From positions 123,989,366-124,053,365 of the forward strand of contig JAHLJT010009436.1 in the NCBI GenBank assembly GCA_031308135.1: a DNA stretch of 64,000 bases. The letters are read 5' to 3'. A program made the position numbers and the translations under genes. The notes beneath the pieces are model-generated. The model did no database searches, was not told the DNA's origin, and worked only from the letters and a program-made list of their open reading frames with translations. Below, one piece after another: positions 1 to 11,714 of the stretch. The DNA is from Acheta domesticus (lineage: Eukaryota > Arthropoda > Insecta > Orthoptera > Gryllidae). The number at the start of each line of letters is the position of its first letter. Within the stretch, counting starts at the first letter, position 1.

Positions 1-219
1 TTGCGGCATTTGATTGAAAGTAATAGGGAAATCACTAGAATCACTGATCAGAAAGGTTGGCCTACGAATTCGATTCCAGTAGATTCCAAACTCATTGGTG
101 TTAAATACGTTACGTACATTTTCTGGACCTTTCTGGGATGGACCTGCAATTATTGATAAGATGGAACCGGAAGGTGTTGCTATTACGCTTATCGTTGCAG
201 GTGTTAAAAGTTTATTGAA
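1..219. other. left flank of LINE copy 1
   Basis: No recognisable gene. A short open frame begins near 95 on the plus strand and runs into the LINE insertion. Its codons would have continued into the sequence right of the LINE before insertion, but the predicted peptide resembles nothing I know. Treated as ordinary intergenic or older repeat sequence. Confidence 0.5.
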
Positions 220-235
220 GATAAAGAGGGCTTTT
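220..235. repeat. target-site duplication, 3' side of LINE copy 1
   Basis: GATAAAGAGGGCTTTT matches 4871-4886 exactly. The longer form GAAGATAAAGAGGGCTTTT starts at 217 and is nearly matched at 63700-63718, beside LINE copy 2. Confidence 0.8.
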
Positions 236-410
236 TTTTTTATTTATTCTAGCTTGGCCATTGGCCCTCTGCAGCCGCATAAGATATATACATTAGAAAG
301 AGATATATACATGAATATTTTGATACATTAGAGACACTATTCTAGTTTTAAATATAATGCATTTGCGTGCTTATGTGATTTGTCATGAGAAAAGACTCAT
401 CGGTTCTACA
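236..410 (-). other. 3' UTR and A-rich tail of LINE copy 1
   Basis: Non-coding segment between the ORF2 stop (411-413) and the terminal poly(A), which appears as poly(T) on the plus strand. The minus-strand end reads AATAAA running into A residues. The same sequence recurs at 59046-59226 in copy 2. Confidence 0.75.
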
Positions 411-3100
411 TTATGGGGGATCGAAAAATTCTCTTGGAAGCTTTCTTTTTAGTCTTTTTCGATGAGGATTCTGTTTACCAATATGAAAGTGAATGGCTGA
501 AGGGATCTTTAATATCTTAGGATAGAATTTTGCGGCTAAGAGGGAGAAGTGGACGGGGATGGGTGTAATGCCAAGTTCGATATGTAATTGCGCATTTGGA
601 ATATACCAGGGAGCTTTAGTAATGGTCCGAAGGAATCTATTTTGAAAAATTTGAATTTTGTTTATGTTTGTTTTGGCTGCGGCAGCCCAGACTGGGGAAG
701 CATAAGAAAGTATGGGTCGTATCATTGATTTATAGAGGTGAGTAGCCACATGTAACTGTAGGGGGGATGATTTTTTGAGAATCGGATACAATTGGTGGAC
801 TCTACTAGTCGCTAGAGCTATTCGGTGTTTAATATTTTGCTGCCACGTAAGTCTTTTGTCAAAAAGAACTCCAAGATACTTGACTGTTTTATTGTGAGGA
901 AGCCATGGCTTTGGTTTTGGTATGTAAGGTTTGGGGGGACGTCTGGTCTACGGAGGGTGAATATTTTTGCCTGGCTTTTATTTGGATTTATTTGGATGTG
1001 CCATTTTTTGGCCCAGCTGGAGAATAAAGTGAGGTGATGTTGCAAATCTTCCACGGCAGAATCAAGATTTCTATTAGAAGAATAAAGTACTGTATCATCA
1101 GCAAATAGTGCTATTGCTGTATTTTGAGTGATTGGTATATCCGATGTGTAAACGTTAAATAAAGTGGGGGAGAGGGTGGAGCCTTGGGGTACTCCTGCTT
1201 TGATGGTGAATGGTGCTGAGAGAGCTCCTGGGAGACGTACAGAAAAAGTATGCTTATTAAGAAAACTTTCAATGATGCGTGAGAGATATGATGGAGTTCC
1301 TAAACTGCGTAATTTGAAAATTAACCCTGGGTGCCAAACGGTATCGAATGCTTTTGCTACATCTAGAAAAACTGCTGCGGTATGCTTGTGGTCATGGAAT
1401 CCTTCGATGATATCTTCTGTTAGGCGTAAGATTTGATGATATGTAGACAAAAGGGGTTGGAATCCGAACTGATGAGGTGGTATGGCATTGATCGAGCTGA
1501 GGTAAGAATTTAGGCGAAAGAGTATACATTTTTCAAATAGCTTTCCCATTGTGGGTAGCAGGCTTATTGGGCGATAGCTAGATGGATCATTTTGTACTTT
1601 CCCTGGCTTTAGAATGGGAATAATGTGAGCATGTTTCCATTTATCAGGGAAGTACGTTTGTCTCAATGCGGCGTTAAATATTGCTGTAATATGCACTATT
1701 ACTTTTAAAGGAAGGCGTTTTAATAAAAATGTTGATATTTGGTCATGGCCATTTGATAATTTCGGGGTTGCTAGTGAAAGATACTTAATAATTTCGGCTG
1801 GTGAAATAAATTTAGGGCATTCAGGAACTGTTATTTCTGGTTGTGAAATTACTTCTTGAATATGATTATCGTGTTGCCAATTATGGGAAGGATGAGAAGT
1901 AAAGGTTGATGCAAAGTAATTTCCCAGCATATCGCATTTATCGGAAGGAGAAGATGCTTCTCCAGTTGGAGTAACAAGGGTGGGTAGTTTGGTAGGTTTG
2001 CGCAGCAGACGTCGCGTAATGTTCCATAATGTTTGATCAGATGGGTTTGCCGTTTGAGTTTGGAAATGAATCTTTTGCGCGTGAACGAAGGCCAAAAGTT
2101 GTCTCACAATTTTAGTTAGAAGATTTAAATAAGATTTTAAAAAAGGGGATCGATGTCTCAACCAGTGATTTCGAATATAACGTTTGTAACCTATCAGCAT
2201 TTTCACTACAGGTGGTATTGTTGGAAGCGGCGTGTGTTGACGGGCTGTGGGGGCCGTTAAGTCTAGGGCATCTAAAATGGTATGAGTAAGTGAATCAATG
2301 GCGCTGTCGATTTCCTGCGTAGTTCGAGGTAATGGCAATGGAGGTAAAAGATGTGTAACTAGCATCTGATAATATGGCCAGTTTACCTTACGTAACTGAT
2401 AAGGTTGAGCGGGTCGAATTTCTTCTGGGGTTGTGCCGAGTGAGAAAACTACAGGGCGATGATCAGATTGCAGGGCGATATGAATCTCGACTTGAATGTT
2501 GTTAGAAATGCCGAAATCTAGGATATCAGCTTGCACTGACGCACAGTAGGGGTAGTAACTGGACGCATCAGGAGCATGCACCGCCAGATTTAGTCTTTGT
2601 ATATCGGCTAGCAGCAGATTACCAGCAGGTGAGTTTAGTCTGCTTCCCCATTCAATGTGTTTCGCGTTCCAGTCGCCGATTACTAATGTGGGTTGGCAGG
2701 AGGAAAATAAGGTGTCAATGTCACCTGATCTGTATGGAATATTAGGGGGTTTGTAAATTGACGTAATTATTAAAGTAGATTGATATTTCTGCTGAATAGC
2801 TATACTAACATTTTCAAAAGTATTATTTATATTTAGCGGTAGCTGGTGATGTGTTACAGAATTTTTTACAAAGATAGCTACCCCACCGCTGCACCGATTA
2901 CGCGGTCGGTCATAGCGATATAGAATATAACCGGGAATATAAATTTTCATGGAAGGGCAAAGATGAGTTTCCTGAATGCAAGCTATTTGTATTTTATTAT
3001 TATGCAAAAAGTGGGCTAGCATGTGAATATTGGGTTTAATACCGTTTGCATTCCAAGAAATGAGACGAAGTGAAGAATGAGTTACACTTCTTATATGCAT
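411..3100 (-). pseudogene. LINE ORF2: APE endonuclease and reverse transcriptase, one frameshift
   Basis: The main frame (3100 down to 818) is 760 codons. The N-terminal APE-type endonuclease shows ISWNANGI near residue 15, IQETHL near 43, GDWNAKH near 143 and SDHRPV near 214; these mark the metal-binding and catalytic pockets that nick target DNA. The reverse transcriptase follows, with SYRPISLLP near 515, FLDVAKAFDTVWH near 575, GVPQGS near 630 and the catalytic FADD near 657. A 4-base deletion near 903-906, relative to copy 2, shifts the frame. The true C-terminal part continues in another frame at 791-411, a 126-codon segment with the thumb or connection motif WAAAAKTN. The start codon lies 5 bases after the ORF1 stop, suggesting translation coupled to ORF1. 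No RNase H domain is seen. The endonuclease and polymerase motifs look intact. Confidence 0.9.
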
Positions 3101-3105
3101 GTTTT

Positions 3106-4566
3106 TTATGGAAAATAAACTTTTATTGATTGAAGGATGGAGTGTGTGAGAGAAGGAATAATTTGACTCATGAGTCTGGAGAAGAAATGTTCTATCTGAT
3201 GGGAGATGAATTGTTCCAGCTGGAATGGCTGTCCAGTGGGTGGGTGCATGGGCTGTTTGAGGACATCTGCATATTGGGGCATTTGGTTTGACAATGATGG
3301 TTGTGGAATTCTACGTTGGGTGAAATAGGATTCTTGTGGCATTGTGATAGGGTTAGAAGGGGGAGGATGAGGATAGGCTACAGGAGAAGGTCTTGGAGGG
3401 GTTAATGAGCGAGGATGATAGCGCATTGCTTGTTGTGAGACTTGCTGACGGGTGGGGTTGCGAGTTGGGAGTGATTTCCTTAGGAGGATATTTTGATAAA
3501 TTTCACAGTCACGACTAGAGGACCGATGAGCCTTTCCGCATAGTGAACATTTGGTATCCGTACTAGAACATTCGGCCGTGGCATGCGGCCCTGCACATTT
3601 ACCACAACGAGGAGGGTTCCCACAGTTCTTTTTTGTGTGTCCAAATAATTGACAACCACGACACTGCACTGGCCCGGGTCTATGACGACGCTCTTCAACC
3701 GTGATTATAGCATTAAATAATTCCTTTAGTTCATATATTGCCCTGCTTTCTGCTGATTTCGTAAGAGTAACTGCACATAAAGGCCAAGGTTTGCGATTAG
3801 AATCAGTCAGTCTGATAACCGTTATTACTGGTAAACTTTTTTTTACTAGTTCTTCAAGTATTTCTTGTTCACTATAGGATATTGGAACATTTCGTAGCAC
3901 CACAGAAATAGTAGTTTTTGTCGGGTCACGGTAGGTATGATAGTACAATCCTTTCGTTGACAAGTGCTTACGAAGTAAAGTAAAGTCTTCGACTGTACTT
4001 GCTCTGATTTCAGTATATGGTCCTCTGACTTTAGTAACAAAATTTTCATGTTTGAGCAGATCCTTAATTTTTTGTAGAAGTTCCACATGAACCGGTGGAT
4101 CATGAATAATGATAGGAGGTATCTTGATTGGTTGTGGGGGAGGAGAATTATTGTTTGCGACACCTTGCTCTGGATCAGGGTCAGGGTCGGGGTCAGAAGC
4201 GAGAGGGGAGTATCTATTGCCAGTTGGGATGTTGTATGAGGGCATATTTGCAATATAAGACATGCTGCTGGGGCCCTGCACATATGAAGTTTGGTTATAC
4301 ATTGCGTCTTGCAATCTGGGGCGCTTAAGCGAAGGAGGTTGCACTGTACTTATCTGCAGAGGAGGTTGAGAATATCCCACGGGTGGTGAGGACAGCTGCG
4401 TGAAGGTTGAATTTGCAGGTTGGCTTGCTGCATATAGGTGATGTTGCTGCTGCTGTAGGTGATTAATTAGATGCGGCTCCGTATAATGAAAGTCGTTTAA
4501 TGCGTGTAGAGCTGACGACACGACATCTGAGAGCGGCGGAAATGATGCATTTGCGTTTTCTGCCAT
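3106..4566 (-). CDS. LINE ORF1: gag-like nucleic-acid-binding protein with CCHC zinc knuckles
   Basis: Intact 486-codon frame. The N-terminal half is low-complexity, with a Q/H-rich stretch near residue 40 and a DPDPDPDP run near 130. The middle (about 160-290) resembles the RRM-like and PRE_C2HC gag region of insect Jockey-type elements, ending with VEERRHRPGPVQCRGC. Three zinc knuckles follow at about 305-355: CX2CX4HX4C (CRGCQLFGHTKKNC), CX2CX3HX4C (CGKCAGPHATAEC) and a looser CX2CX3HX6C (CSLCGKAHRSSSRDC). The C-terminus is proline-rich. In related elements this protein coats the RNA and forms the ribonucleoprotein particle. The start is the first ATG after the 5' UTR and is conserved in copy 2 at 63397. 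This is a transposon gene, not a host gene. Confidence 0.9.
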   Translation of the reverse strand: MAENANASFPPLSDVVSSALHALNDFHYTEPHLINHLQQQQHHLYAASQPANSTFTQLSSPPVGYSQPPLQISTVQPPSLKRPRLQDAMYNQTSYVQGPSSMSYIANMPSYNIPTGNRYSPLASDPDPDPDPEQGVANNNSPPPQPIKIPPIIIHDPPVHVELLQKIKDLLKHENFVTKVRGPYTEIRASTVEDFTLLRKHLSTKGLYYHTYRDPTKTTISVVLRNVPISYSEQEILEELVKKSLPVITVIRLTDSNRKPWPLCAVTLTKSAESRAIYELKELFNAIITVEERRHRPGPVQCRGCQLFGHTKKNCGNPPRCGKCAGPHATAECSSTDTKCSLCGKAHRSSSRDCEIYQNILLRKSLPTRNPTRQQVSQQAMRYHPRSLTPPRPSPVAYPHPPPSNPITMPQESYFTQRRIPQPSLSNQMPQYADVLKQPMHPPTGQPFQLEQFISHQIEHFFSRLMSQIIPSLTHSILQSIKVYFP

Positions 4567-4870
4567 TGTGTATTTAACTAAAAACTTTACGAAACTATGT
4601 TCACTTCCGAAAACTTGTCTACGAGAATCGCACTAGTGGCCCGATAGGGCCCGTCGCCGAGGCGACAACACCTCGTGCTGATGTGTTTCCTAATAAAACA
4701 CTGATTAATATGCACTTCACTGCACTAAGATATTTGCACAAGACACTCGCTTTCTGAACGGCCGTGTCACGGCCCCGCTAGGGCCTTCCTTATCACTGGT
4801 CACAGTGGAGGTACTGCGGAGCGATAAGCAGCGGGCGAGGTGTGCACCGTTCGGTAGCCGAGCGCGGAAT
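4567..4870 (-). promoter_or_regulatory. LINE 5' UTR, probable internal promoter
   Basis: The 5' leader upstream of ORF1 is GC-richer than its surroundings and conserved in copy 2 (63398-63699). It holds two related dyads, GGCCCGATAGGGCC (4638-4652) and GGCCCCGCTAGGGCC (4771-4785), and a perfect palindrome GTCGCCGAGGCGAC (4653-4666). Jockey-type LINEs carry promoters within their 5' ends, so promoter activity here is inferred from family knowledge. The exact 5' end is placed where the target-site duplication begins. Confidence 0.55.
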
Positions 4871-4886
4871 GATAAAGAGGGCTTTT

Positions 4887-5801
4887 GAAAATGCAAAAAT
4901 TTTAAATAGATTGTTTTTAATCGTATAATAATCTTTTCCTTCTCCTCTTAGCCCTCTCACCTAGCACTTACATTAAATCTCCATCACTATCCTAATTGGT
5001 CTCGGTTCTTCACTACCAACCTTCAGGAGTACAGCTCTTTACATACTCCCAAACCTGGGTAAGTGTGAAATGTCTATTAGTGAGACTAATAATGAAGCCC
5101 CAACATTTTAATACAAAAATATGTCTGTTGGTAATGCTGTAAAACCTGTTTCAGTGTGACTACTTTACCAACCACATTTATCTTGGTATCTGTTAACAGA
5201 GGAATTTATTTCTTTGGGACTTTTCCACAAAATAGCATTTTTCCAACTTTTTGGATGTTTCTACAGGTTATTTATTCGTGTTAACATATACCAAGAAACA
5301 ATTCTGTAGGCAGAACGCCTATGAATAACTTCAATCCATTGTCCCACCGTCGCAATTGTTGAAGAGAAATTTAATTTGTTGCCAGGAAGTAATGAATTAA
5401 AGGTACTGTGTAAATAGGATAAAACAAGTATAAACTAAATAAAGAGTTTAATTTACCAAGATAGTTTTTTTTTCTGATATTTTTTTTAGTTTACACGGAG
5501 TAATAAAATGTAATACATTATACGTTGTATATAAAGTTTCTTGTAAACGTGTTGGATTTTCGTGTAACTGAAATAAACGTGATTCTAATCTTGAAAATCT
5601 ACCTTAATACTTTTTTCGTTAAGTGTGACGAACACTTTTAGAGCAAGTAAAAACTACGTGAGAAACAACATTTGTGAAACATCTATTTAAGTGAGATGGA
5701 AATTTGTTTCTTGAAATCTCTCTTCACGGTATCAAGACTATTGTAAGATTATGTTACCACTTCTGGTGGATGTGAATGTCCTTTATAATCTTGAGTTAAT
5801 T

Positions 5802-5846
<45 letters not shown>

Positions 5847-6599
5847 CCAATGATTTCAGTTATTTTGTGTGTATAATTCATGGATTGTTTTATAAAATGC
5901 TTTTCTTCTAAATAATTCGAAAGATATAACAAAGTTTGAGATCGTTTAGCTACACATACTTTGTTTACTTAATGTTCTTGAATATAAATTTCCATGATCT
6001 TTCAACTTGTAATATATTAAAACGTCTCTAAAATACATTAAACTATTCTATCTCCTATAAGCATAAATCAATTTTGAATTATCTACTTATTATGAAAAAT
6101 ATTGCCAATAAATTTCAAATGCCTTCTTCTGGAGAGGGGAGGAAGGCAACCCGCCAGGCGTTCGAGCACCAAGGGTTGCGTGATCGTCATGGGAATGGTG
6201 CCTTGAAAGAAATCCGGTGGATGACGTCCACGATTTCCACGTGCTTGATCTTTATTTACTGAACAATTAATTATTCATGTATGAACTATATATTTCATAC
6301 ATTTCTATCTTGCTCATGTAGTGTACAAGCATTATTTCAATATTAATGACAGCACTTTTTTTTTTGAGAAAAGATTATAACAGAGAAAATATAATGATTT
6401 ATCGTTTCAGGAGTATAGTAACAGATATTAAGACAAACTGAAAGAGCCTTTTCTATTGTTTTTTGCTTTGTCTATTATTTTGATTTCTCATACGGTAAGT
6501 TGAATACTCATGCATATAGTAAATGTTTTCAATTATGTTGTATGTTGTAAATTTGTTCGAAATATTCAGATTATTCGGTTTATTCCATCACTTCATTCC
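4887..6599. other. right flank of LINE copy 1; AT-rich non-coding
   Basis: No gene seen. The first ~280 bases (4871-5160) are repeated at 63700-64000. The rest is AT-rich with the (TAA)n run at 5803-5846. Confidence 0.6.
5803..5846. repeat. (TAA)n microsatellite
   Basis: Uninterrupted trinucleotide run of about 14 units. Confidence 0.95.
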
Positions 6600-7010
6600 A
6601 TCGTTTCGTCTCAACCTTCTCCGATATATCGGCAAAATATGATAAAACTGTTGTGGGCTTAGTTTCCCACTCGGCGGTCTCCCACGCGCTCCACATGCGT
6701 GTATATCGCGGGCTATCGGCGCCGTATGGCCGGCTGTCGCCACGCCCCACGCGCGCAGCCCGGCGAGGAGCGGGGCGCGTGGGCGAGACGAGTAGGGGGA
6801 CCACGGGCGCGGGAGTGAGGGAGGGGAGCGGGAGAGGAGGCGACTGGACCGGAGCCCCGAGGCGTGCGAGCGCCGGATGCGCCGGCGGATGCAGCGCACT
6901 CGCGTATCTGACCGCGCAAACACAGATAGCAGAGCCCCCGTTGCACAGACGCGATAGCCCCCTCGCGTCACGTCAAGTTACGGGCCCCCTCCTCAGGTGA
7001 AGATCATCGT
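6600..7010. other. CpG-rich patch without a recognisable gene
   Basis: Abrupt GC- and CpG-rich block in AT-rich DNA. Open frames exist on both strands because stop codons are rare in such composition. None has a recognisable domain. It could be a promoter or first-exon region. Confidence 0.5.
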
Positions 7011-7589
7011 GGCAAACGAGCCCTAGGTTGGATTGGCGGGGCTTTGTTTGCGAATTTTTCGATCGCTGAACTCATCAAAAGTACTAGTTTTTGAATGGTA
7101 AAAGTCATTAGCAGTAGTTTTAATACTTGCTAAATGAGAGTTGTAATTGGAAGGTTGCTAATTCAAATAAATTCATAATTTTTCGTATCATTAGCGTTCA
7201 GAACTTTTAAGATACACATTTTCATGTCAAAACATTCGGCAGTTAAGAATGTCAAGCTGAAAACTCGGTAAAAAGCTAGCGGTTTCGATGCTACAACCTG
7301 ATTAAATGTCAAACTCATTAAATGTTAATTAATGTGTATTTGCACCAGCTTCTAAAAAAACTACTTGCGAAAATAATAAATATCTAACTACCCTCGATGA
7401 CTTTTTTTATTGTCTAATTGTTTCAAATATTATGAAACTTTCTAAGGCGGGGAGCAAGAAAATTGTAACTTTCGTAAAATAATGTTACTTTCATATTATA
7501 ATAATATAATATACCGAATATTATAATAACATTAATATATATTACATTATTTATTACATATAAATATTTATTCGCTATACACTTGCGAC
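7011..7589. other. AT-rich non-coding stretch
   Basis: Nothing recognised; short AT runs around 7490-7560. Confidence 0.5.
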
Positions 7590-8070
7590 GATTGCAGCTT
7601 TCTGTCGGGTTTTGGGACCACAAATGTCAGAAAATAGTGTCGGTGGATGCTTCGGCCTTCCCGCTGTAAGTGAGCAATTCCTCCACCTTGAGCGCAGTCC
7701 ATTTCACACGAGCCATGGCGGGCAGCGCGTCCATCCGAGCGGGGGGCGTGCGCGGGCGGCGGCCACGCCTCCGATCTCCGCCAGTGCGGTCCGGCCGGCG
7801 CGGCGCGGCGCGGCGCGGCGCGGCGCGGCGCGGCGCGGCGCGGAGCGGAGCGGCGTTGGCTGCGCGCCGCGCGACTATTCCCGGCTGTGGCCAGCCGGCC
7901 GGCGCGGCGCGGCGCGACGGGCTGTTGACCGGCCGCCTGGCCGGCGCCCGCGCGTATTCTGGGCAGCTGTGACTCACGACATCTCAACGTCGCACCGGCG
8001 CCGTGCTGCACCACGCTGCGCCGCGGCCCCCGTCGTCCTTCTGCCGGTCACATGCGGTGGCACATAGCGA
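7590..8070. other. CpG-rich patch with pentanucleotide run and possible splice signals
   Basis: CpG-dense block. At its left edge the plus strand has GATTGCAG (acceptor-like, before 7597) followed by an open segment and then CCGCT/GTAAGTGAG (donor-like, about 7665), which could bound a small exon. The minus strand also has a short frame starting MARVKWTALKVEELL near 7715. Neither peptide is recognised and both are weak. Confidence 0.3.
7797..7842. repeat. (CGGCG)n pentanucleotide repeat
   Basis: About nine tandem units of a five-base CpG-rich motif inside the CpG-rich patch. It opens all reading frames, so the alanine/arginine-rich translations here are artefacts. Confidence 0.9.
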
Positions 8071-9724
8071 GGGTTTGCGTTTTCCGGGTCGTTCTTGCAG
8101 TACGTCGCCTGTAATTAAGATAAAAATCTTGTTGTTGCAAGAAACGGCGTGATCCAGACAAAGGTTGAACGTTTAGGAAGCTACGATGATTTGGCGTGCA
8201 AATATTTGGAGGACCCAACTGCCTAATAAGGAAACAATGGTGATGTAGATGATAACGTGGTGCAGTAGCTTGCTGAGAAGGAAATGGTAGAAAATCGACG
8301 AATTATGGTGCAAGGTTGACACCAACGGAACCTTTTGATGAAAACCTTTTGGCTAATCGTAATGCCATCAAGACGTTTTCGTCTGGATGAAGAATACCAA
8401 TGGAATCGATTAACTGACCTTCCTATGCGATATGTCAAGGGCAGACAATAGTTTCACCGCAACACTGACCGCAGGTCCGTTTCGTTTTTATTTTTCTTCC
8501 TCGTCACTTATAAAGCAGAAATAGAAACGGACAATCTCGTGAATTGATGTTGATATGGTATTGAAACTTTGAACTTACAACCGTCAATGTTTTTCACTAC
8601 GTTATTGCACGGTTTTCCACTTAGTATTCACTAAAATGATTGAAGACATCGGAAAAATGAAATTGTATTCTTTTTCTCTCTATATATTCATGGATATCTT
8701 TATTATCAATCTAATTTCTCTAAACTACTTCATAGCACAGTAAGAAAGTTAATGCCTATTTACGTGTACATATTTACAAACCCTACATGCACACATATGA
8801 AAGCTCTTTTATTTCAAGTACAGATGAAGACGAATATGCACGATTTGTATTTGTTTTGTTTCCTTTTCGAGGAAATAGAAAAATAGTTATGTAATGTATC
8901 ATCAATGAAAGTGTAAAAAACGTTCAAATGTAAGAGAACATTTTTTCTTTGGTTCATTAGTTCCATTTGCTTTAGTTAATTTTGGTTTACCTACTATTAG
9001 AATATCTGTAGTCATAAGAACATTTGTCACTAGGTAGAGATCATAAATAATCATATTAGCGCAAATAAAAGAACATGAAACTTGGAATGCGACCTTTTGC
9101 AGTTTCAATGACTGTATGATCAATATGATTAGAACTACATAATTAGAATGTATTAAAACTAATAACAATAGTACAGTTGTAATATTAGTTATACTAATAC
9201 GCACTCTAAAGTTTTATAACAATAAACAGATACGTCAGCACGTTGAATTCTGACACGGCCGAAATAAATGCTTTCTACATAATTCGAATATTTCTAAACC
9301 GTTTCTGCCATATTGATATTATTTCTCGTAACATCATGAGAAAATTTCTTTTAGAACACAATTTCAAAATTGTATGGTACCCAATATTTACAGAATGTGG
9401 TTGTTTTTGTCCATAGAAAATCAAACAATACTCCGTACGAGTACATCAGCACGCCAACATAAAAACAATTGTGTAGCCATTTGAAAAACTAAATAGAAGA
9501 TATTTTGAATGTTAGTCATCTAAATTGATTACCGTGAAGTGTAATACAGTTACTAGAATTTTCTTGAGATATTTTTAATCTCCCTTCAACAGTGACAGGT
9601 CAAAGCTTAAAACTATTTTTGTTTCTACGAAAAGAAAGGAAACAACAACTTTTTTCTTAGAATAGAGGCGAAACGTTTATCAATATCCTGTAGTTCATTT
9701 ATTTAGTAGGGAGATATTTAAATA
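8071..9724. other. AT-rich non-coding stretch
   Basis: No gene, RNA or clear repeat seen. Short open frames have no recognisable content. Confidence 0.5.
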
Positions 9725-9990
9725 GTGATTTGGTTACGATGGCCTGTCGATCCAAAGATGCGCAGGTGTTGCATAGAGTTCGAGCCGTACGGTCCGCGCT
9801 CGGCGGAAAGCAAACAGAGCGGCGGCGGGCTGTCTGTCAAGGAGCAGAGCCGCCCTCGTCCGCTCCACCCCGAAGGAAACATTTCTGAGCTCAAATGTCA
9901 GGGCTTGCTTAAACACGGTAGGGCGTGTGCTCCTTTCCTGTTCCGTGGGCGCCGCACTTTCTCCGAATTGAGCAGAGTGAACAATGTAAA
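9725..9990. other. small CpG-rich patch
   Basis: GC-richer block with an open frame of about 100 codons on each strand. Neither is recognised. Confidence 0.4.
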
Positions 9991-11090
9991 TGTTGCCCCG
10001 GTCGCTGTTAACTTTCCCAAAGCTATTGACCTTTAAAATATCGATATAAATAACTTCTGCACGATTTGTTTTTTTATACACAAAGTATCCGTTGCGTTAT
10101 TAATGTACTTCATTTTCATCTATATTGAAGCACTAAAATTTGTCCCTGTGAACTTACACTTCGGCATATTATACAAGCATAAATACAATATGCCAGTTGA
10201 ATAATAACAATTGTACTGGAAGTAACATCTTTAGGTGTAGGTATGGCCTATAATTTGTATATTTTTAGTCATGTTATTAACAGGAAACGCGTGTTATTTC
10301 AACTAACATTTCAGTCATTTCAAGTAAACCATGTACAAGTTTTGAACACTTACTTTTATTATTTTAATATTACCTCCTACTCACATTTTTCACGCTGTAA
10401 TGTTTCGTAACACTAATTGACAACGCCGTTCTAAATTGTTCTAACATCGCGAAGATTAGTTACCAAAAGTAGTTTTAAAATTATTGGCTTATTTCATAAT
10501 TATTACTTCTTAAAGCGATATCCAGTAATATTTTTTAACGTGAAATACTTTCTCCTGATATGAGATGATTTGTTGATCTCAATTCACTATACTCGCTATA
10601 GTCAATGCTCAACGGTAGCAGGAGCAACTACAACAACAATAAAACATTACAATCAATAATTGTCAGTCAAGATTTCACACACACACACTCTTATGCATAA
10701 GGACGCTCAATTACTGCACGGAAAAGTACTGCACGCCAATACAGAGGCCAATGAAAAAGGGGCTTTCATTCAGAGAGGTAAACCTTTCCACAAAGAAACT
10801 GTGCTCATCAAATGCACATTTTGAAACAGTAAATATAAAACGAAAAAAAACAACATTTATTAATCATTCTAAGTAATATATTCAATACGTCAAGAATTCA
10901 CTGAACTTTTATACTTTCAATACAGTTCAAATTCATAAAAGTTACACCGCATATATACAGCGAGATATAGACGAAGATTAAAATTTTGTTCCCGAGTCCC
11001 AATTTTTTTTCCAAAAATGTCCTCCCGAGTAAGAACAGTCGGCAGCAGGTTTCCAGCGCTCTACAGAGTAATTATGTGACGTTTTCTTTG
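9991..11090. other. AT-rich non-coding stretch
   Basis: Nothing recognised except a short (AC)n run near 10678-10690. Confidence 0.5.
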
Positions 11091-11139
11091 TATCGTGGCA
11101 GTACTACAACGCACGAACAATGGAAATAGAAATAGATAT

Positions 11140-11275
11140 AAAATTCGGCCACAATGCGACCGTAAAAGCTTTCTGAGGGAATAAACACCTCCGACAAAAC
11201 AACGCCTTATTTCTATTTCTATAATGGCAATGTCGTAAAAACCACACCATTTCCTATCAGCACGACCAATGGCCG
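11140..11275 (+). repeat. decayed relative of the 40.8 kb Penelope-like tail
   Basis: This stretch is similar to 40835-40960: CGGCCACAATGCGACCG, then AAAAGCTTT, an AATAAAC and the end CACACCATTTCCTA. On the minus strand both loci encode related peptides (RKWCGFYDIAIIEIEI here, RKWCCIYDASIIEINI there). The hammerhead-like CTGANGA box of the other copy is absent here. Confidence 0.55.
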
Positions 11276-11299
11276 ATTTCTCAAAATTTTGACCCATAG

Positions 11300-11714
11300 C
11301 TAGGCGCGGTCAGTCACATGGTTGTGTTTCGCTATGGTCAATGCCCATAAGATAGTGATGTCACATTGGCAAGCTGCCCGACTTGCAGTCGCTAGTGCAA
11401 GCGCTCGACGGACGCTCTTTGATTTCAAATGTCGATATTGCTGCAATATTTTCTAATGCGTAATACCTATTTTATGATTATCTGGCAGTTGTTCAACCTA
11501 TTCTAAGTACGAGCCACCACTGTTAGAAAGTTTATCCACGTACTGTATTGGGCTTAATACGATATGAAGAACAGTTCAAAGCCCTCACCAATTGAAGTTT
11601 GGTTCAGGGTGAATCTGTGGAATGTTAGCACGGATCTAATTATTCATTTGCGTATTTACGTATTTTATTTTGGTAAAGCCTCTTCTCTTGTAAGAAAATT
11701 ATTACATTGTTCTA
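11300..11714. other. non-coding stretch
   Basis: Nothing recognised. Confidence 0.5.

Larger units (their letters stand above)
220..4886 (-). mobile_element. Jockey-clade non-LTR retrotransposon (LINE), copy 1, near full length
   Basis: The element occupies about 236-4870 on the minus strand. In its own direction it has a 5' UTR of about 300 bases, ORF1 (gag-like), ORF2 (APE endonuclease plus reverse transcriptase), a 3' UTR of about 180 bases, and an A-rich tail seen as T-rich sequence at 231-243. The target-site duplication GATAAAGAGGGCTTTT is present at 220-235 and 4871-4886, as expected for target-primed reverse transcription. ORF2 lacks an RNase H domain, which fits the Jockey clade better than the I clade. 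ORF1 is intact and ORF2 has one late frameshift, so the copy is young. It is almost certainly unable to make full-length ORF2 protein as it stands. Confidence 0.9.

Noticed and set aside
825..1436. Plus-strand open frames inside the LINE
   Set aside because: Antisense shadows of ORF2; they disappear or shift in copy 2 with the ORF2 indels.
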